DNA of 64,000 nt, from contig CALZFC010000267.1 of assembly GCA_945643635.1 (NCBI GenBank), positions 62,001-126,000 on the forward strand, read 5' to 3'. Both the position numbers and the translations under genes were made by a program. The notes below the pieces were generated by a model. It was not told where the DNA came from. It made no database searches and worked only from the letters and a program-made list of their open reading frames with translations. The stretch is from Allodiplogaster sudhausi. Its lineage: Eukaryota > Nematoda > Chromadorea > Rhabditida > Diplogasteridae. Below are positions 24,901-34,346 of the stretch, one piece after another (positions within the stretch are counted from its first letter, which is position 1; the number at the start of each line of letters is the position of its first letter).

Positions 24901-25592
24901 TGAATTTTAAGCTCACCAGGCTGTACATGATTGGCTGCGAGACGTAGCCAAAGTCGCGCATTCGATCGTATCGCAGGCTCTGCGAATGAGATATTCAATT
25001 GGGGAAAACACTTTAGAACATTCCCAGATATGGACCTTGTGCTTGTCTTGCTAAAAACAAAACAAAAAAATAGTGCCCAACCAGATCGACCAAAACACCG
25101 TCAATCGTTTTGTTCTGGAGGAAGCCGAGTACTCCGGGATGTACTCCGGCATTGTTCGGTCCGGCATCAACTGAAGAGCAAAGCAGACGATCGCTGCTTG
25201 TATTGCACGAGCTATTTTAAATGTAATTTTTTTTTCGAGTGAGCGTGGATATGTAGTGAGATGATTTTTTTCTTCTTTCTCTGATGCCCTCTATGAATGT
25301 AGATTTTTGCCAAATATACGCACAAATTGTGCGAGGTCGATTGGAGGGTGGGTTGCCAAGATATTAATTCTTTAAATTACAAAGCATAATTTTTTTTTTA
25401 TTTTTATCTTCGCCAACTTCTTTCTCCCATGTGCACATTGTTGAGGGGCTCGCTTGCTGAAGCTGCCCACATGCGCCAAATCTCGACGTAGATTCCGCGC
25501 ATCATTGTAAATCGCGGAAAGATGTAGGGGAAGACGCTGAGGTCTTCTGGGCCGGAAGAGAGACTGATAGTCATGGGAGCAGAGAAGGATTT
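12950..25592 (-). CDS. Ionotropic receptor (iGluR/IR-like), one intron occupied by a 9.9-kb palindromic element
   Basis: Minus-strand exons: 25592-25418 (start of S1, with YIFPRF and EIWRMWA), 25170-25097 (HPGVLGFLQNKTIDG), 24979-24917 (RYDRMRDFGYVSQPIM, like the TyeR...VDFsxPim end of S1), 24772-24631 (M1, LLDFVVFSYPTLIILALLF), 24524-24419 (M3-like, AYISVASLYSAGFAGN where iGluRs have SYTANLAAFLT), 24221-24113 and 23840-23733 (S2), 13338-13266 and 13174-12950 (end of S2 with FFDQEK then MESFWWRRF, M4, tail KNFIV). Junctions among the first seven keep frame; the intron between the last two is GC-AG. The classic Arg/Thr glutamate-binding pattern is not obvious, as in chemosensory IRs. Exon 23840-23733 ends in phase 0 but 13338-13266 needs two carried bases, so one junction or exon is missed. 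The 5' end lies upstream and was not found. Confidence 0.6.
13960..14520 (-). repeat. Tandem tRNA-like units, left arm
   Basis: Inverted copy of the array at 22,985-23,490. Three units, read on the minus strand, each carry a tRNA-like A box and B box. A fourth degenerate unit lies at about 15,310-15,430. Neighbouring units are joined by CGGGACTTGTGATATTT-type sequence. Confidence 0.65.
14665..15178 (-). CDS. Element gene A, left-arm copy (Ser-rich N-terminus, zinc-ribbon-like Cys pairs)
   Basis: Left-arm copy of the gene at 22,302-22,815; the main exon (15,045-14,665) is predicted to be identical in protein to the right copy. See the right-arm entry for details. It is transcribed away from the centre of the palindrome. 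Confidence 0.5.
15541..16400. other. Left-arm inner segment with conserved but unassigned open frames
   Basis: Mirrored at 18,440-19,309. An open plus-strand frame at 16,069-16,359 has its partner at 18,805-18,440 (minus), which is longer, so a small indel separates the arms here. Another frame near 15,640-15,780 includes CQRCDEVEDSEDWTLH, a C-x2-C...H arrangement, and a stretch just after it reads RRNDRLRLLSLNS. These resemble tails of LINE ORF2 proteins, but stops interrupt them. I infer decayed LINE sequence at low confidence. Confidence 0.35.
16554..17057 (-). CDS. Element gene B, left-arm copy
   Basis: Inverted near-identical copy of the gene at 17,804-18,308, with the same two-exon arrangement (17,057-16,722 and about 16,664-16,554). 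The proteins differ at a few positions (for example NHIIENF here, NHLIENF there). See that entry. Confidence 0.45.
   Translation of the reverse strand: MMLFIKLVMLSMINRVAAIMVLPDFIPLPIYLFFTLGIRIIATSTLTTDEIDSINNILREERIRTNHIIENFIINQPRILPGSNSSTHITVRLNVAGHHSSLGRIPVRVSIQVFFIFYCHSFFCFTNRIIQEYMFCQHGSQVHAPSLPLVSSADNAFFPLEFLSVAL
17156..17711. other. Unique central spacer between the palindrome arms
   Basis: AT-rich sequence of about 556 bp with no inverted partner. It lies between two divergent copies of gene B, so any promoters for them would be here or just inside the arms. I see no coding frame. Confidence 0.6.
17804..18308 (+). CDS. Element gene B, right-arm copy (unknown protein)
   Basis: Predicted exons 17,804-18,139 and 18,198-18,308 join in frame across a 58-bp GT-AG intron (donor CAG|GTCTTT, acceptor ATTCAG|GAA), giving about 148 residues. 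The N-terminus has a hydrophobic stretch (VLPDFIPLPIYLFFTLGI) that could be a signal anchor. A polar segment with TTDEIDSINNILREERIR follows, and the C-terminus contains EYMFCQHGSQVHAP. I recognise no family. Evidence for coding is the open frame, the clean junction and retention in both arms, although near-identical arms make conservation weak evidence. Start choice among four Met codons in the first 20 is uncertain. Confidence 0.45.
19310..21937. mobile_element. 2.6-kb insertion present only in the right arm
   Basis: The left arm is continuous at the matching point (about 15,541), so the boundaries follow from comparing arms. Contents: a decayed non-LTR reverse transcriptase at 19,680-20,210, and at 20,330-20,880 and 20,975-21,440 two diverged direct repeats of roughly 500 bp (shared blocks include CTAACATTGACAAA and TTATTTGTTATAGGCTAATCG). 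No clear target duplication is visible. The alternative is that the left arm lost this segment. Confidence 0.65.
19680..20210 (+). pseudogene. Decayed non-LTR reverse transcriptase fragment
   Basis: Frames joined by shifts and stops read RPVYNQKCIKSDPGN and then PIPGTLLSNHL, matching the KxSDPxNYRPISL start of LINE reverse transcriptases. An SPAQFGYRS-like stretch follows, then a block with FLDL, DKIVKLCGL and FLSDRTPFVCVLDSNS, which fits the region after the catalytic FxDxxKAFD motif. The FADD motif and other domains are absent. It is inactive. Confidence 0.6.
22302..22815 (+). CDS. Element gene A, right-arm copy (Ser-rich N-terminus, zinc-ribbon-like Cys pairs)
   Basis: A first exon from 22,302 begins MARS and a long Ser run; an acceptor TTTTCAG at about 22,434 leads into an exon starting LRERKRRFNATAKDEPKAK and ending NCASS at 22,815. 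The main exon has a basic region followed by CNVC, 16 residues, then CNSC, an arrangement able to bind zinc. I do not recognise a family; a nucleic-acid-binding role is an inference from the basic region and Cys pairs. The donor is uncertain: the in-frame choice is a weak GTTTTG site. It is predicted identical to the left-arm copy across the main exon. Confidence 0.5.
22985..23490 (+). repeat. Tandem tRNA-like units, right arm
   Basis: Three units with polymerase III-type internal promoters: A boxes TGGCTCATTGG (23,012), TAGCCCATTGG (23,227), TGGCCGATTGG (23,422), and B boxes GGTTCGATTCC (23,055), GGTTCGATTCC (23,269), GGTTCGGATCC (23,464). B-box spacing is 214 and 195 bp. A and B boxes are about 42 bases apart, as in tRNA genes. 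Acceptor stems do not pair well, so these look like tRNA-derived SINE-like units and not functional tRNAs. A fourth, degenerate unit lies at about 22,067-22,190. Confidence 0.7.
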
Positions 25593-26660
25593 CTAGGGAA
25601 TAAAAAAAAAGTAATTTAAAAATATTTATAAACTTACTAGAACCACAATCAATCAATCAATCAGCGCACCACCGTAAACATTTTTAAGTTTTTAATATGT
25701 AAAAAAAATAGACTTCAAGATCCGTAATAGTGTTTAAGACTACTAGGACATGCATTCTTGATGAGCTTTTATTTAGTTCGTAGACTGCAGCAAGTGACAG
25801 CCTCCGCACAAAAGTTATTCTTTCTCTCTACCTCTCTGTAGCTCTCTCTCTCTCCGTCTCTCTTCCTTTTTATATCTTACAATCTCTGTATCTCTCCTCT
25901 CTATATATCTCCCCCTCTCTGTCTATCTCCGTCTCTGTCTTTCCTTCTCTGTCTCTCCCCTCTCTCTTTGCCTCGCTCACCCTCGTTCCCTTAGGAACTC
26001 GCTGTCATCTGAACCTTATGGGAACATTGACACCTCGCATGACATTGCCAACGTTCGTATTAGAAGTTGGTTGCTGTCAAGAGAGGCCTTCCTCATTCTG
26101 GCTCGGGCGCATTCAAAGATTCGACGCGCGTTAGAGATTCGTCGCCGAGATAATACAATCGCATTTTCGGACAAACTTTTACAGAAGAAAAAAATTACTT
26201 AAAAAATTGTAAGCCTATGACAACTTTTATTTCGTATTCTTACCTAATATTTTGCAACGCTCTCACTCATTCGATCACACATGGGCCATGAGCCAGCAAA
26301 AAGAAGAAGAAAAGAAGAAGAAGAGAGATGCGTATTACCTTGTGGCTAGTTCTTGAAGTATTTACCTCTATTCTTTATATGCTTTCCGTTCCGCTGTCTA
26401 TCTCTTTCTCTCTCTCTCCCTCATTATCTCTCCCTCTCTGCCTCTCGGTCTCTCTGCCTCTCTCTTTCTCTCTATATCTCTCTCTTATCTGTGTCTATTG
26501 AATTTTGATCTTCTACCGCATGCATGTATGCCAGTGATAACTCCAGGAAGAGAATGCGCAATTCGAAAACGCATTCAAAAAACACGTCTACTTTTTGACA
26601 GGGAGAGACATTCAGAAATACATAAACAGAGAGAGAGAGAGAGAGACGATAGTAAAGAAT
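25593..26660. other. Upstream flank of the IR-type gene; microsatellites
   Basis: CT tracts at about 25,830-25,990 and 26,395-26,490 and a short GA tract at 26,628-26,646. The missing 5' exons of the receptor should lie here or beyond, but I could not identify them. Confidence 0.4.
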
Positions 26661-26904
26661 GTGAGCTAACCTAATCTTTTTAAGCTACATGGCACAGAGA
26701 CGTGATTTGCAATAGGATATAAATTCCAAGAAAAATTAGATTGGCATAATCTTGATGTGCTGCGTTGCATTACTGATTGTGAAAATTTGGATAAAGATAT
26801 CTGGTAAATACATATGCATGGCATCCGTGTTGTAGGCCTTGTGACAATGAATAAGGAGTTATGAACTCTTTGCATGATCATATATTTTCATTGTAATGTA
26901 TATC

Positions 26905-27590
26905 TGTCAGGTTGCCTAATGGCGCAAGTGAACGACATTGCTGTAGTCCTTGTACACATTCATAATTGGCGAGCAGTAGACGCCCATTGTGGGGCCATTG
27001 AACAAGTCGTGGCTGTAGTGCTGTAAAAGTTTTGCTTTAGTTTAGTTTCCATGGAATTTAAATGTTAATATATCAACGTTTGTTTTTAGTGGAAAATATG
27101 TGTGATTAAGTGTTTTAGCTGACGTCTGCCCTAGGAGTGGGCACTCATATTCTCCCGTACTATTTCGCAGGTCGCACAAACCCGCTGCGTCATAATAGCA
27201 TGCGCGAATGAGATTGCGGCGGCAATTTAAAATCCATCAATTCATTATTTTTTTATTGATCGCTTTCCTTTAAAAAGAACATGGGCCCAAAAATAAACAC
27301 AAAAAGCTTTTGGAAAAGAGTCACTCCGAATCTGATGACACGAAAAGTAGTCACATTATTCTAAATTTCTTGGAAAAAAGTATTTTGCCTACATAATGAA
27401 TTTTGTTTTATTACAAGCTATAAACTTGTATCAAACTAACTCAGAGCCCAGTGGCATACTTGGCATCGGCCGCGAGTGTGCAGCCGATTTGGACAACGAA
27501 CGACGAGTTGCACGTGAAGCCGCTCTGGCATCGACCGTCCGCTAGAATACTGTTGCACGCGCAATCTGGTGACCCAGTGATGAATTTATT
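26905..27590 (-). pseudogene. Inverted partial copy of the Cys-rich protein gene
   Basis: Two exon-like segments on the minus strand, 27,590-27,441 (SPDCACNSILADGRCQSGF, then C-rich sequence ending KYATGL) and 27,030-26,905 (HYSHDLFNGPTMGVYCSPIM), match plus-strand exons at 28,313-28,443 and 29,667-29,760. The two middle exons present in the plus copy (28.9 and 29.2 kb) are missing, so this is an incomplete duplicate. The intron next to the first exon is also duplicated. Confidence 0.6.
27125..27275. mobile_element. MITE-like element, family A, copy 2
   Basis: Diverged copy of 8,034-8,233, recognisable by ACTATTTCGCAGGTCGC, CCCGCTGCGT and GCGCGAATGAGA, and by the closing CTTTCCTTTA. It lies in an intron position of the inverted Cys-rich duplicate. 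Confidence 0.55.
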
Positions 27591-28450
27591 ACATAACTTG
27601 AGTGTTCGTGTCACAACTGTGAATGCGTGTTTTTTTCCCTTTCTTCTTCTGCAAATTGTCACATATTCAAAAAAATAAAAATAAAAAGCTAAATACCGAA
27701 CACTTCTAACCAAAGAATACCGTTTCTGAGCCGAAGAATCGATGATGCCGACAGTTGCACGTCGCGGCGGGATCATTGGAATTCTTTCTCAAGTGCAACA
27801 TTTGTGGTCTGTATAATATTGGCCATAATCGAATGTGAAAGAGAATGAAGAAGATACTATTCACAAGCTGCTCTTTGTTGTGTCCATATGACAAAGAAGA
27901 AAAAGGAAGAAAGCGCCGCACACAATCGATTGCTTCGTAACACAGAATGTGGAATATAATGATAGGAGCCGAAAGGAATATTAAAAGCATCATTTCGATA
28001 AACGAGAGAGGCATGCATGCGAACGTAAATATTCTAGATGTTCTTCTCTCCTGGCCGCGAACGGAGATGGCCAAAGACATGCGCTCTTTACACGCATTTT
28101 TCTTCTTTGCTGTCGGCATCGTCGATTGCTTCTTCTTCGGCTCAGAAACGGTATTCTTAGGTTAGAAGTGTTCAGTATTAAATTTGTTTTTGTTGGTTTT
28201 TAGAATATGTACATATGTGACAATTTACCGTAGAATAGGAAAAAAAGAAAGTCTATCATAGTTACATTTGTAACGCTCGCTCATGTTATGCATTCGATTC
28301 TTGGGGCAGGCTCACCAGATTGCGCGTGCAACGGCATTCTAGCGGACGGTCGATGCCCGAGCGGCTTCACGTGCAACTCATCATTCGTCCTCCAAACCGG
28401 CTGCACACTCACGGCCAATGGCAAGTATGCCACGGGGCTATGGGTTAGTT
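27441..28450. repeat. Inverted duplication centred near 27.9 kb
   Basis: ACTTCTAACCAAAGAATACC near 27,705 is mirrored by GGTATTCTTAGGTTAGAAGT near 28,150, and similarity continues outward on both sides through the SPDCACN exon and its flanking intron (AGAAATTTAGAATA and GTGTCATCAGATT words on both). Between the arms lies the dispersed repeat shared with 736-1,010. The arms are clearly diverged, so this is older than the 9.9-kb palindrome. Confidence 0.6.
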
Positions 28451-30130
28451 TGATACTATAAGACGCGGTAAATTTATAGTTTCTATTAAAGCAAAATTGA
28501 TTATGTATGCAAAATTATATTATTTTTTTTCAAGAAATTTAGAATATGACTACTTTTCGTGTCATCAGATTGGGGGGAACAATCTATTCCAAAAAAATTG
28601 TATGTTTATTTCGAGACCCGCGTTTTATTTGGGACACGTATGTATTCAGGAATAGAGCGACAAATGTAATTATTCTAACTGTTGTCGAAATAATTTGTTG
28701 CCCGAAACCTTTCAATTTCGCTTCGGCCCTGATTGTTCACAGCCGGCTTAGGCATTATAGTTAGCCCATGACGAACTATTATGCTCATTGTCAGCTATGC
28801 GCAGCACGACATAGATATGTATGTAGTTATGAGTTTCAACAATTGTTGCACTGTGTGTATTGCTCAACAAAAGAAGTAAAACGGTGGCATGCATCATCAG
28901 CAAATTGACGCAATGTGCTTGACCCAGATCAAAGCTGGCCTCGTCAGTTGGCAAAAGACGAGCGAGTTCTCGTGCGATGCGAGCGGGAGATATCAACTGG
29001 ACGGCAGGCCATACAATACGATCCCGAATGGCGTAACCGTTTCCGTCGATGCACGTAAGAGTCTCGATAAAACTGTTCACCTTTTCGATAAAATCCTTGA
29101 CTTCAGACCTAGAAAGGTGTGTACTAACGGAATCTGAGCAGAGAAGTATGTATGTAGCTACATACATGTGAGCTCCTAATTATGTTCAGCGAATGGATAA
29201 GCCTAAGCTGCTAACCTAATTCCAGCATGCGATCGGTGCCCTCCGCCCATCTTCACCTCATGGTGCCCACCGGATCATTCTTGCGAGAACAATCTTGAGG
29301 TTGCCACTCGGCCACGAGACAAATGTGACATTGTCCGCTGCACGAGTGGACAGTTATATGTAAGACGATCTTATTTAATTATTGTACATCAATTAATATG
29401 GATAATCAATGTGATAACACGTTGAAAAGAACTTGAAATGATCACGTGACTATATAAACAGATATGGATATTACCATGACAGTAAATGTCCACTGGGGAA
29501 CGAATGTCAGCTGTTCTCCTGGAACGCGTACTCGTATCGCTCAAACAAGGGTGTAGGAAATTTCCGAACTTTTCGTTAGATCAACAACTTCTCGCACCCC
29601 TGGTTCTTGAGTTGTACTGTACTTCAGATGCAGTGGAACGTTAAACTAAAGCAAAACATTTACAGCACTACAGCCACGATCTGTTCAATGGCCCTACAAT
29701 GGGCGTCTACTGCTCGCCAATTATGAATGTCTACAAGGACTACAGCAACGTCGTTCTCGGCGACCAATTCACGTGTTCCATTAGGCGATCTTAGACAGAT
29801 TCCTTTGCAATTACATGGAAGATATGATAAAGCATCGCAAAACAATTGCGAGTATGATAACAGAAGATGAACATTTCATCATTGTCAAAGGTTGTTCACA
29901 TAGCCGTGATAAGCAAGCGGCTTGTGGACCAGGGCCTTATTTTTTGTTGACCCTTTTTAATTTGACGAGTTTTCTTTATGCCTGCATAAACATCTCTGAA
30001 GGGGTATCATGGTCACCTACATACGCTGCATCCATGACAATATAATGGAAAGTAAAACTCAAACATTACAGCACTACAGCTACCATATGTTCAATGGCCC
30101 CACAATGGGCGTCAACAGTGCCGCTTCCTC
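28313..30130 (+). CDS. Cys-rich extracellular protein, multi-exon, boundaries uncertain
   Basis: Likely exons: about 28,313-28,443 (SPDCACNGILADGRCPSGF..., six Cys), 28,897-29,057 (IDAMCLTQIKAG, GRYQLDGRPYNTIPNG), 29,226-29,360 (ACDRCPPPIFTSWCPPDHSC, then two more Cys), 29,667-29,760 (HYSHDLFNGPTMGVYCSPIM) and 30,071-30,130 (HYSYHMFNGPTMGVNSAAS, a variant of the previous exon). Cys spacing and the lack of charged runs suggest a secreted or ectodomain protein with small disulphide-rich modules; I could not name the family. The last two exons are tandem duplicates of each other. Start and stop were not determined, and a sixth exon at about 30,756-30,900 is possible. Confidence 0.45.
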
Positions 30131-30186
30131 CTGTGGTGAAAGTGTCGTTGAGCGTCTCAACTCTACACGGTTGGTACTCAGTTGAC

Positions 30187-30613
30187 TACCGTATTTTCTC
30201 TATTAGTGCCCCCGGGGGCACTATTTTTCAATCTCCTTGCGAGAGGGAGGCACTATTGGAGGGGGGGGGGGTGTTCTATTAGAGGGAAGGGCACTATTTT
30301 TCAATGTGATTGGCTAAAAGTTTGTAAGTAACAATTTATTATTAACACATTAGATTTACACCTCTAATTCAATTGAATCATCACCGGAATGTCCGTTTCA
30401 CTGTAGATTTTGAATGAATTTCCAATTAGTTCATTGGAAAGAGCCTCAAGAATCCATTCGAGGTACATCTCGAGCCGAGCTATTAGACTAATAGGGGGGA
30501 GGGGGGGTTCTATTAGAGGGAGGGGCACTATTTTTCAATTACCTTCTCAAGGGGGGCACTATTAGAGGGGGGGTTCTAATAGAGGGAGGGGCACTAATAG
30601 AGAAAATACGGTA
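30187..30613. mobile_element. MITE-like element, family C, copy 1
   Basis: Terminal inverted repeats TACCGTATTTTCTCTATTAG and CTAATAGAGAAAATACGGTA. Near both ends are degenerate runs of (C)CTATTAGAGGGGGGG type separated by CACTATTTTTCAAT words. The family also occurs at 36,240-36,436 and 50,760-51,207, with a degraded piece at 34,220-34,315. No coding capacity. The preserved TA at each end fits insertion at TA. Confidence 0.75.
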
Positions 30614-30705
30614 TATTGGTCAATCATTTTGTTAAAAAATTTAAAATAAATCTAATCCGAAATATGAATAAGTTACCCATATTGCCAATATATGTATATT
30701 AGTTC

Positions 30706-30796
30706 CATTTCTTCCAGGGCTTCTTCGGTGGCTCGTTGTCTGGCTTGGAGGAAGCAAGCCAGACAACGAGCCACCGAAGAAGCCCTGGAAGAAATG
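30706..30796. repeat. Perfect 41-bp inverted repeat with 9-base loop
   Basis: Arms 30,706-30,746 and 30,756-30,796 are exact reverse complements, and the loop is GGAGGAAGC. The right arm continues into an open frame (KPDNEPPKKPWKKC and onward, or ARQRATEEALEEM in another frame), so one arm may be exon and the other a fold-back copy. Confidence 0.85.
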
Positions 30797-30934
30797 TGTG
30801 TTCCTCATGTGGCTGAGCCAGCAGCAAGATCATTCGACTGCAACTCATGCCTCCAGTTCTGCGGGAGTTATGAACGATGAGAGGACTCTGTATGATGAAT
30901 GAGGCAATATACTTATTGTTGCTAGAAGGGACTG

Positions 30935-31190
30935 ATTCTTTTTCTCTCTCTTTCTTTCTCTCTCTCTCCCTCTCTCTTTCTCTATTTCTTTCCCTCTCTC
31001 TTTCTTTCTCTCTCTCTCCCTCTCTCTTTCTCTATTTCTTTCCCTCTCTCTTTCTTTCTCTGATTCTCTGTGTCTTCAGATGGTTGCTTGCGACTCTCTC
31101 ATCTTTTCCTCCGTCCTTGTTCAAGCGATGACGTAAACGAGTGTGGCGAAGTGTCTTCACTCTCTACGCAGGAAGGACAACACTGAAATT
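30935..31190 (+). repeat. CT tract plus exon-like block shared with 36.68-36.87 kb
   Basis: The sequence from the CT tract through TTCTCTGTGTCTTCAGATGG and on to about 31,135 is an inverted copy of 36,760-36,850. Read from the acceptor, it gives GCLRLSHLFLRPCSSDD here and GCLRLSHLLLLPYSSDD in the other copy, then the two diverge. It may be a duplicated last exon. Confidence 0.5.
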
Positions 31191-31689
31191 AAGATAACCA
31201 TGATTCAATCAAACATGGATTTTGAATGTAACAATTAAGGTAGCAATATCAACTTGAACCCCTAAAACAATTTAATAGTCTGAAACTTAAACAAGGTCAA
31301 CTTGAACCCCTCAAATTGCATCACCCTCTGAAACTATGTCTTTATCATAGCACAGAATAGTTTCCGACTGTTCTTCACCGTCTCTCTCTCTCTCTCCCTC
31401 TTCTGTCTCATTCTCTCTCTCTATTTCCAGGTGTTCTCGTCGTGGCGAACTTCATGATATTCTTCATGATATTCGCGAAGGGAGAAGCTGCCAGTTGACA
31501 TTGGCGGAGGAGGCAAAGGAGAAAGAGACGATGCAAGCAAGAAAGTCAGCTCCGTCCATCCAGAAATACTTTCCTTCTTTTCATCGAAGAAGGTTTATCC
31601 GCAAACAATTAATACACTTCACAATGGTGCTCAAAATGTAGCAAGAAAAAATGCATAAACATTCAAGTAATCATATTCTCATAGTATTT

Positions 31690-32830
31690 GAGTAATTAAA
31701 TGGACGTTAGATTTTGTTTCCACCAATCATATTCGCTGTTAATTCATTATCACAAAAGCAATGTTTTGCATAATGTGAGAGATAGTCTTTCGACTAAATA
31801 CATCAATCTTTGCCGGTGTCCCAGAAACTTCATTTCTGAACTAATAAGATCACCTTCTTTCGAACTGCTGGCATTGCTCAACTGCTCCGCGGACATTGTA
31901 AATCATCTCCTCATTTTTCGTTCTGTCTTTTATCTTTCGTCCTATCGTAGGTTACAATGTATGGGAGAGCCTCTTATTTGTTCATGACTTTCCCTTTTTT
32001 ATTTATTTCTTACATTTTATTGCTAGATGCGTTGTCATAATAATATGTTGGTTGTGTCTTTATTATAGTACTGTACTAGCCTATACTGTGTTTACGTACG
32101 TGACGTGGCTGTTCTTCTTGAATATGAAATGCCACGTCACCCATGTTCATAAGCAGAACCACTGAGTTTCATATTTAACCTGTCTTTGTCTCTTGGGATA
32201 GTTCCCACTCTAGTAGTCATTCCGCTTAACAAAGTAAGCGTGCTAACTCAAGTTTCTCATTATCTTCCTATCCCTTTGTCGCCTGCTCCAATAAAAGTGT
32301 TTGAGCGATGCATGCGCGCTAAGCTACTTTGGCGGTCCACTCTTAACAGCATGCAGAATTCCGTCGAAACAGCATGGTTTATGTTCTCGTCGTTCAGTTG
32401 AGACAAACATGCTGGCGTCGTCGACTAATGACTGGATGAATGCACTAGAAAAGGACTGCGTACCGACATACTTTATTATGACTTTGGAAAGGCTTTTGAT
32501 GTTGTCTCTCACCAAAAACTAATTCACAAACTCTCAGTTCTTAGCGTTGGAGGAAAGCTTTTGAATTGGTTTTTGTCTTTTCAATCAGACAGGTCTTACA
32601 AAGTACATAAATACGTGTGAACTGTTTTTTGTCTAGTCCCAAAGCCGTCCTGAGTGGTGTGCCACAAGGTTGTGTACTGTCTCCACTTCTTTTTTATTTT
32701 AATAATGTGCTGACATTTTCTACATATACATACATACATCTACTATCTAACATATCTAGGTTTCTTCCCATATTATTCTCACCATCAGCATATCGATTTT
32801 CAGTATTAAGTACATTGCTTTGAGTCTTAC
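31690..32830 (+). pseudogene. Decayed LINE reverse transcriptase
   Basis: Frames joined by shifts give, in order, IPLNKV with PIPLSPAPIKVFERCMRAKL (the NYRPISL/KVFE region), a TNDWMNALEK block, YYDFGKAFDVVSHQKLIHKL (catalytic FxDxxKAFDxVxH), NWFLSFQSDRSYKV, and SGVPQGCVLSPLLF. This is the order of motifs in CR1/jockey-like non-LTR reverse transcriptases. Stops and frameshifts between them show it is inactive; the FADD motif region is not seen. The block before it is shared with 1,480-1,760. Confidence 0.75.
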
Positions 32831-33824
32831 CGATTAATTTCATCATTTCTGCCGCCGATTTACTTTGCCGTTCTTCTCAGGACTTAGTATGTATGTACAT
32901 TGCTCTTGGTTTCAAAATATTTTGCCGATTTATTCGGTTCTCAACTTTCGCATGTATTCTTCACAGAAACAGATTGTCTAGACAATTTTTTTTTGTTGGA
33001 ATCAGTGCAATCTACATACATACGAGCACCTATCATATGCCTTAACAAAGTAAAGAAAATAATTGCTTTTTACATCCATCACGACCCATTTATTCTTTTT
33101 TTCAACATATTTTACGTAAATGGAATCCCGTAATATATTTATTTCTCAGTAGTAGGACTTTGCATTCGTTCTCACAATCATCAGCTTGCGGCCGAATATC
33201 TTTGCACATATAACGCGATTTGCGAGAGAATCAAAAAGAACTATACAACTAAAACTTTCGTGCTCTATTCAACTGTGTAGATTTTGTTCTGCAATGTAAT
33301 TGAAGGTATTGGAAAATGTATTTTACAACGTTTGGAGTGCTGAAAATCACCCTCACTTGCTGTATGTGAATTCTCTTACCCACCACCCCTTCCAGCATTC
33401 GCCCCGCTCTGTACATATGTATGTTGTTCATCCTCCTCATGCATTCCTCCCCGAGCATCCAGAAAAGTTGTGTGCGTCTTGTCAGGCAAAGTATTATGAT
33501 GGACCTTATGCTCTCCGGTTCGAGTTCTCTCCGTGACGGCTTTTGCTATCGTTGTGGTTTCTCGGGAGCACAGGAGCGAGAGAGTGCGAGACGGTTGGAG
33601 TGAGCGAGAGAGTGTTGGAAGAAGAGAGAGTGGAACGGAGAGAGAAGAAGAAACATTTAGTCACCATCCGGCAACTCTCATCATTGAGTGGGAGACTGTG
33701 AGAGAAAGAGTAAGAGAGAAAGAGAGTAAGAGAGAGAGGGGAGATAATATACATACATACATACATGTTTGAATATGGGAGAAAGAATTTTCTCACATTT
33801 ATTAGAGGGCTGACGATAAGGGAT

Positions 33825-33863
<39 letters not shown>

Positions 33864-34340
33864 CAGAGAGAGAGAGAGAGAGAGATTGCTTTGGAAAAGT
33901 TTGTATGCATCTGGGAAAAGTGAGCCCGATTGAGATAATAGATGAGACAAAGCGACAGAATTCGCACCAAGAAACGATTTCGCTGTTTTCGCCGAAGTCT
34001 ATTCAGGCAATGCAAAAAAAATATTCATTTTGAATTCATTTATCATATGGCAACACAACAGCTTCTGAAATATGTACATATAAGCTCAATGGATACACAT
34101 ATGTACATATGTAGATACATGATTCCATTGAAATCGAACTATTCTTCTTCTTCTTTTCTTTTGAGAATAAAATGTTGTTGTCAATCTTTAAGTGTATCAC
34201 ATTGGGAAATAGTGCTCTCCCTTTAATAGAGCCTGTCCCTCTAATAGTGCCCCGTCCATCGCAAGCGTATTGAAAAATTGTTCCTCCGGTGGTACTAATA
34301 TAGAAAATGCTATATTGACTGTAAATTGACTCCTAGATTG
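32831..34340. other. No supported gene; GA tracts and a degraded family C MITE
   Basis: GA-rich tracts run from about 33,580 to 33,735 and from 33,820 to 33,890. A degraded fragment of MITE family C lies at 34,220-34,315, directly upstream of the chemoreceptor start. The other open frames are unsupported. Confidence 0.5.
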
Positions 34341-34346
34341 CCTGAG

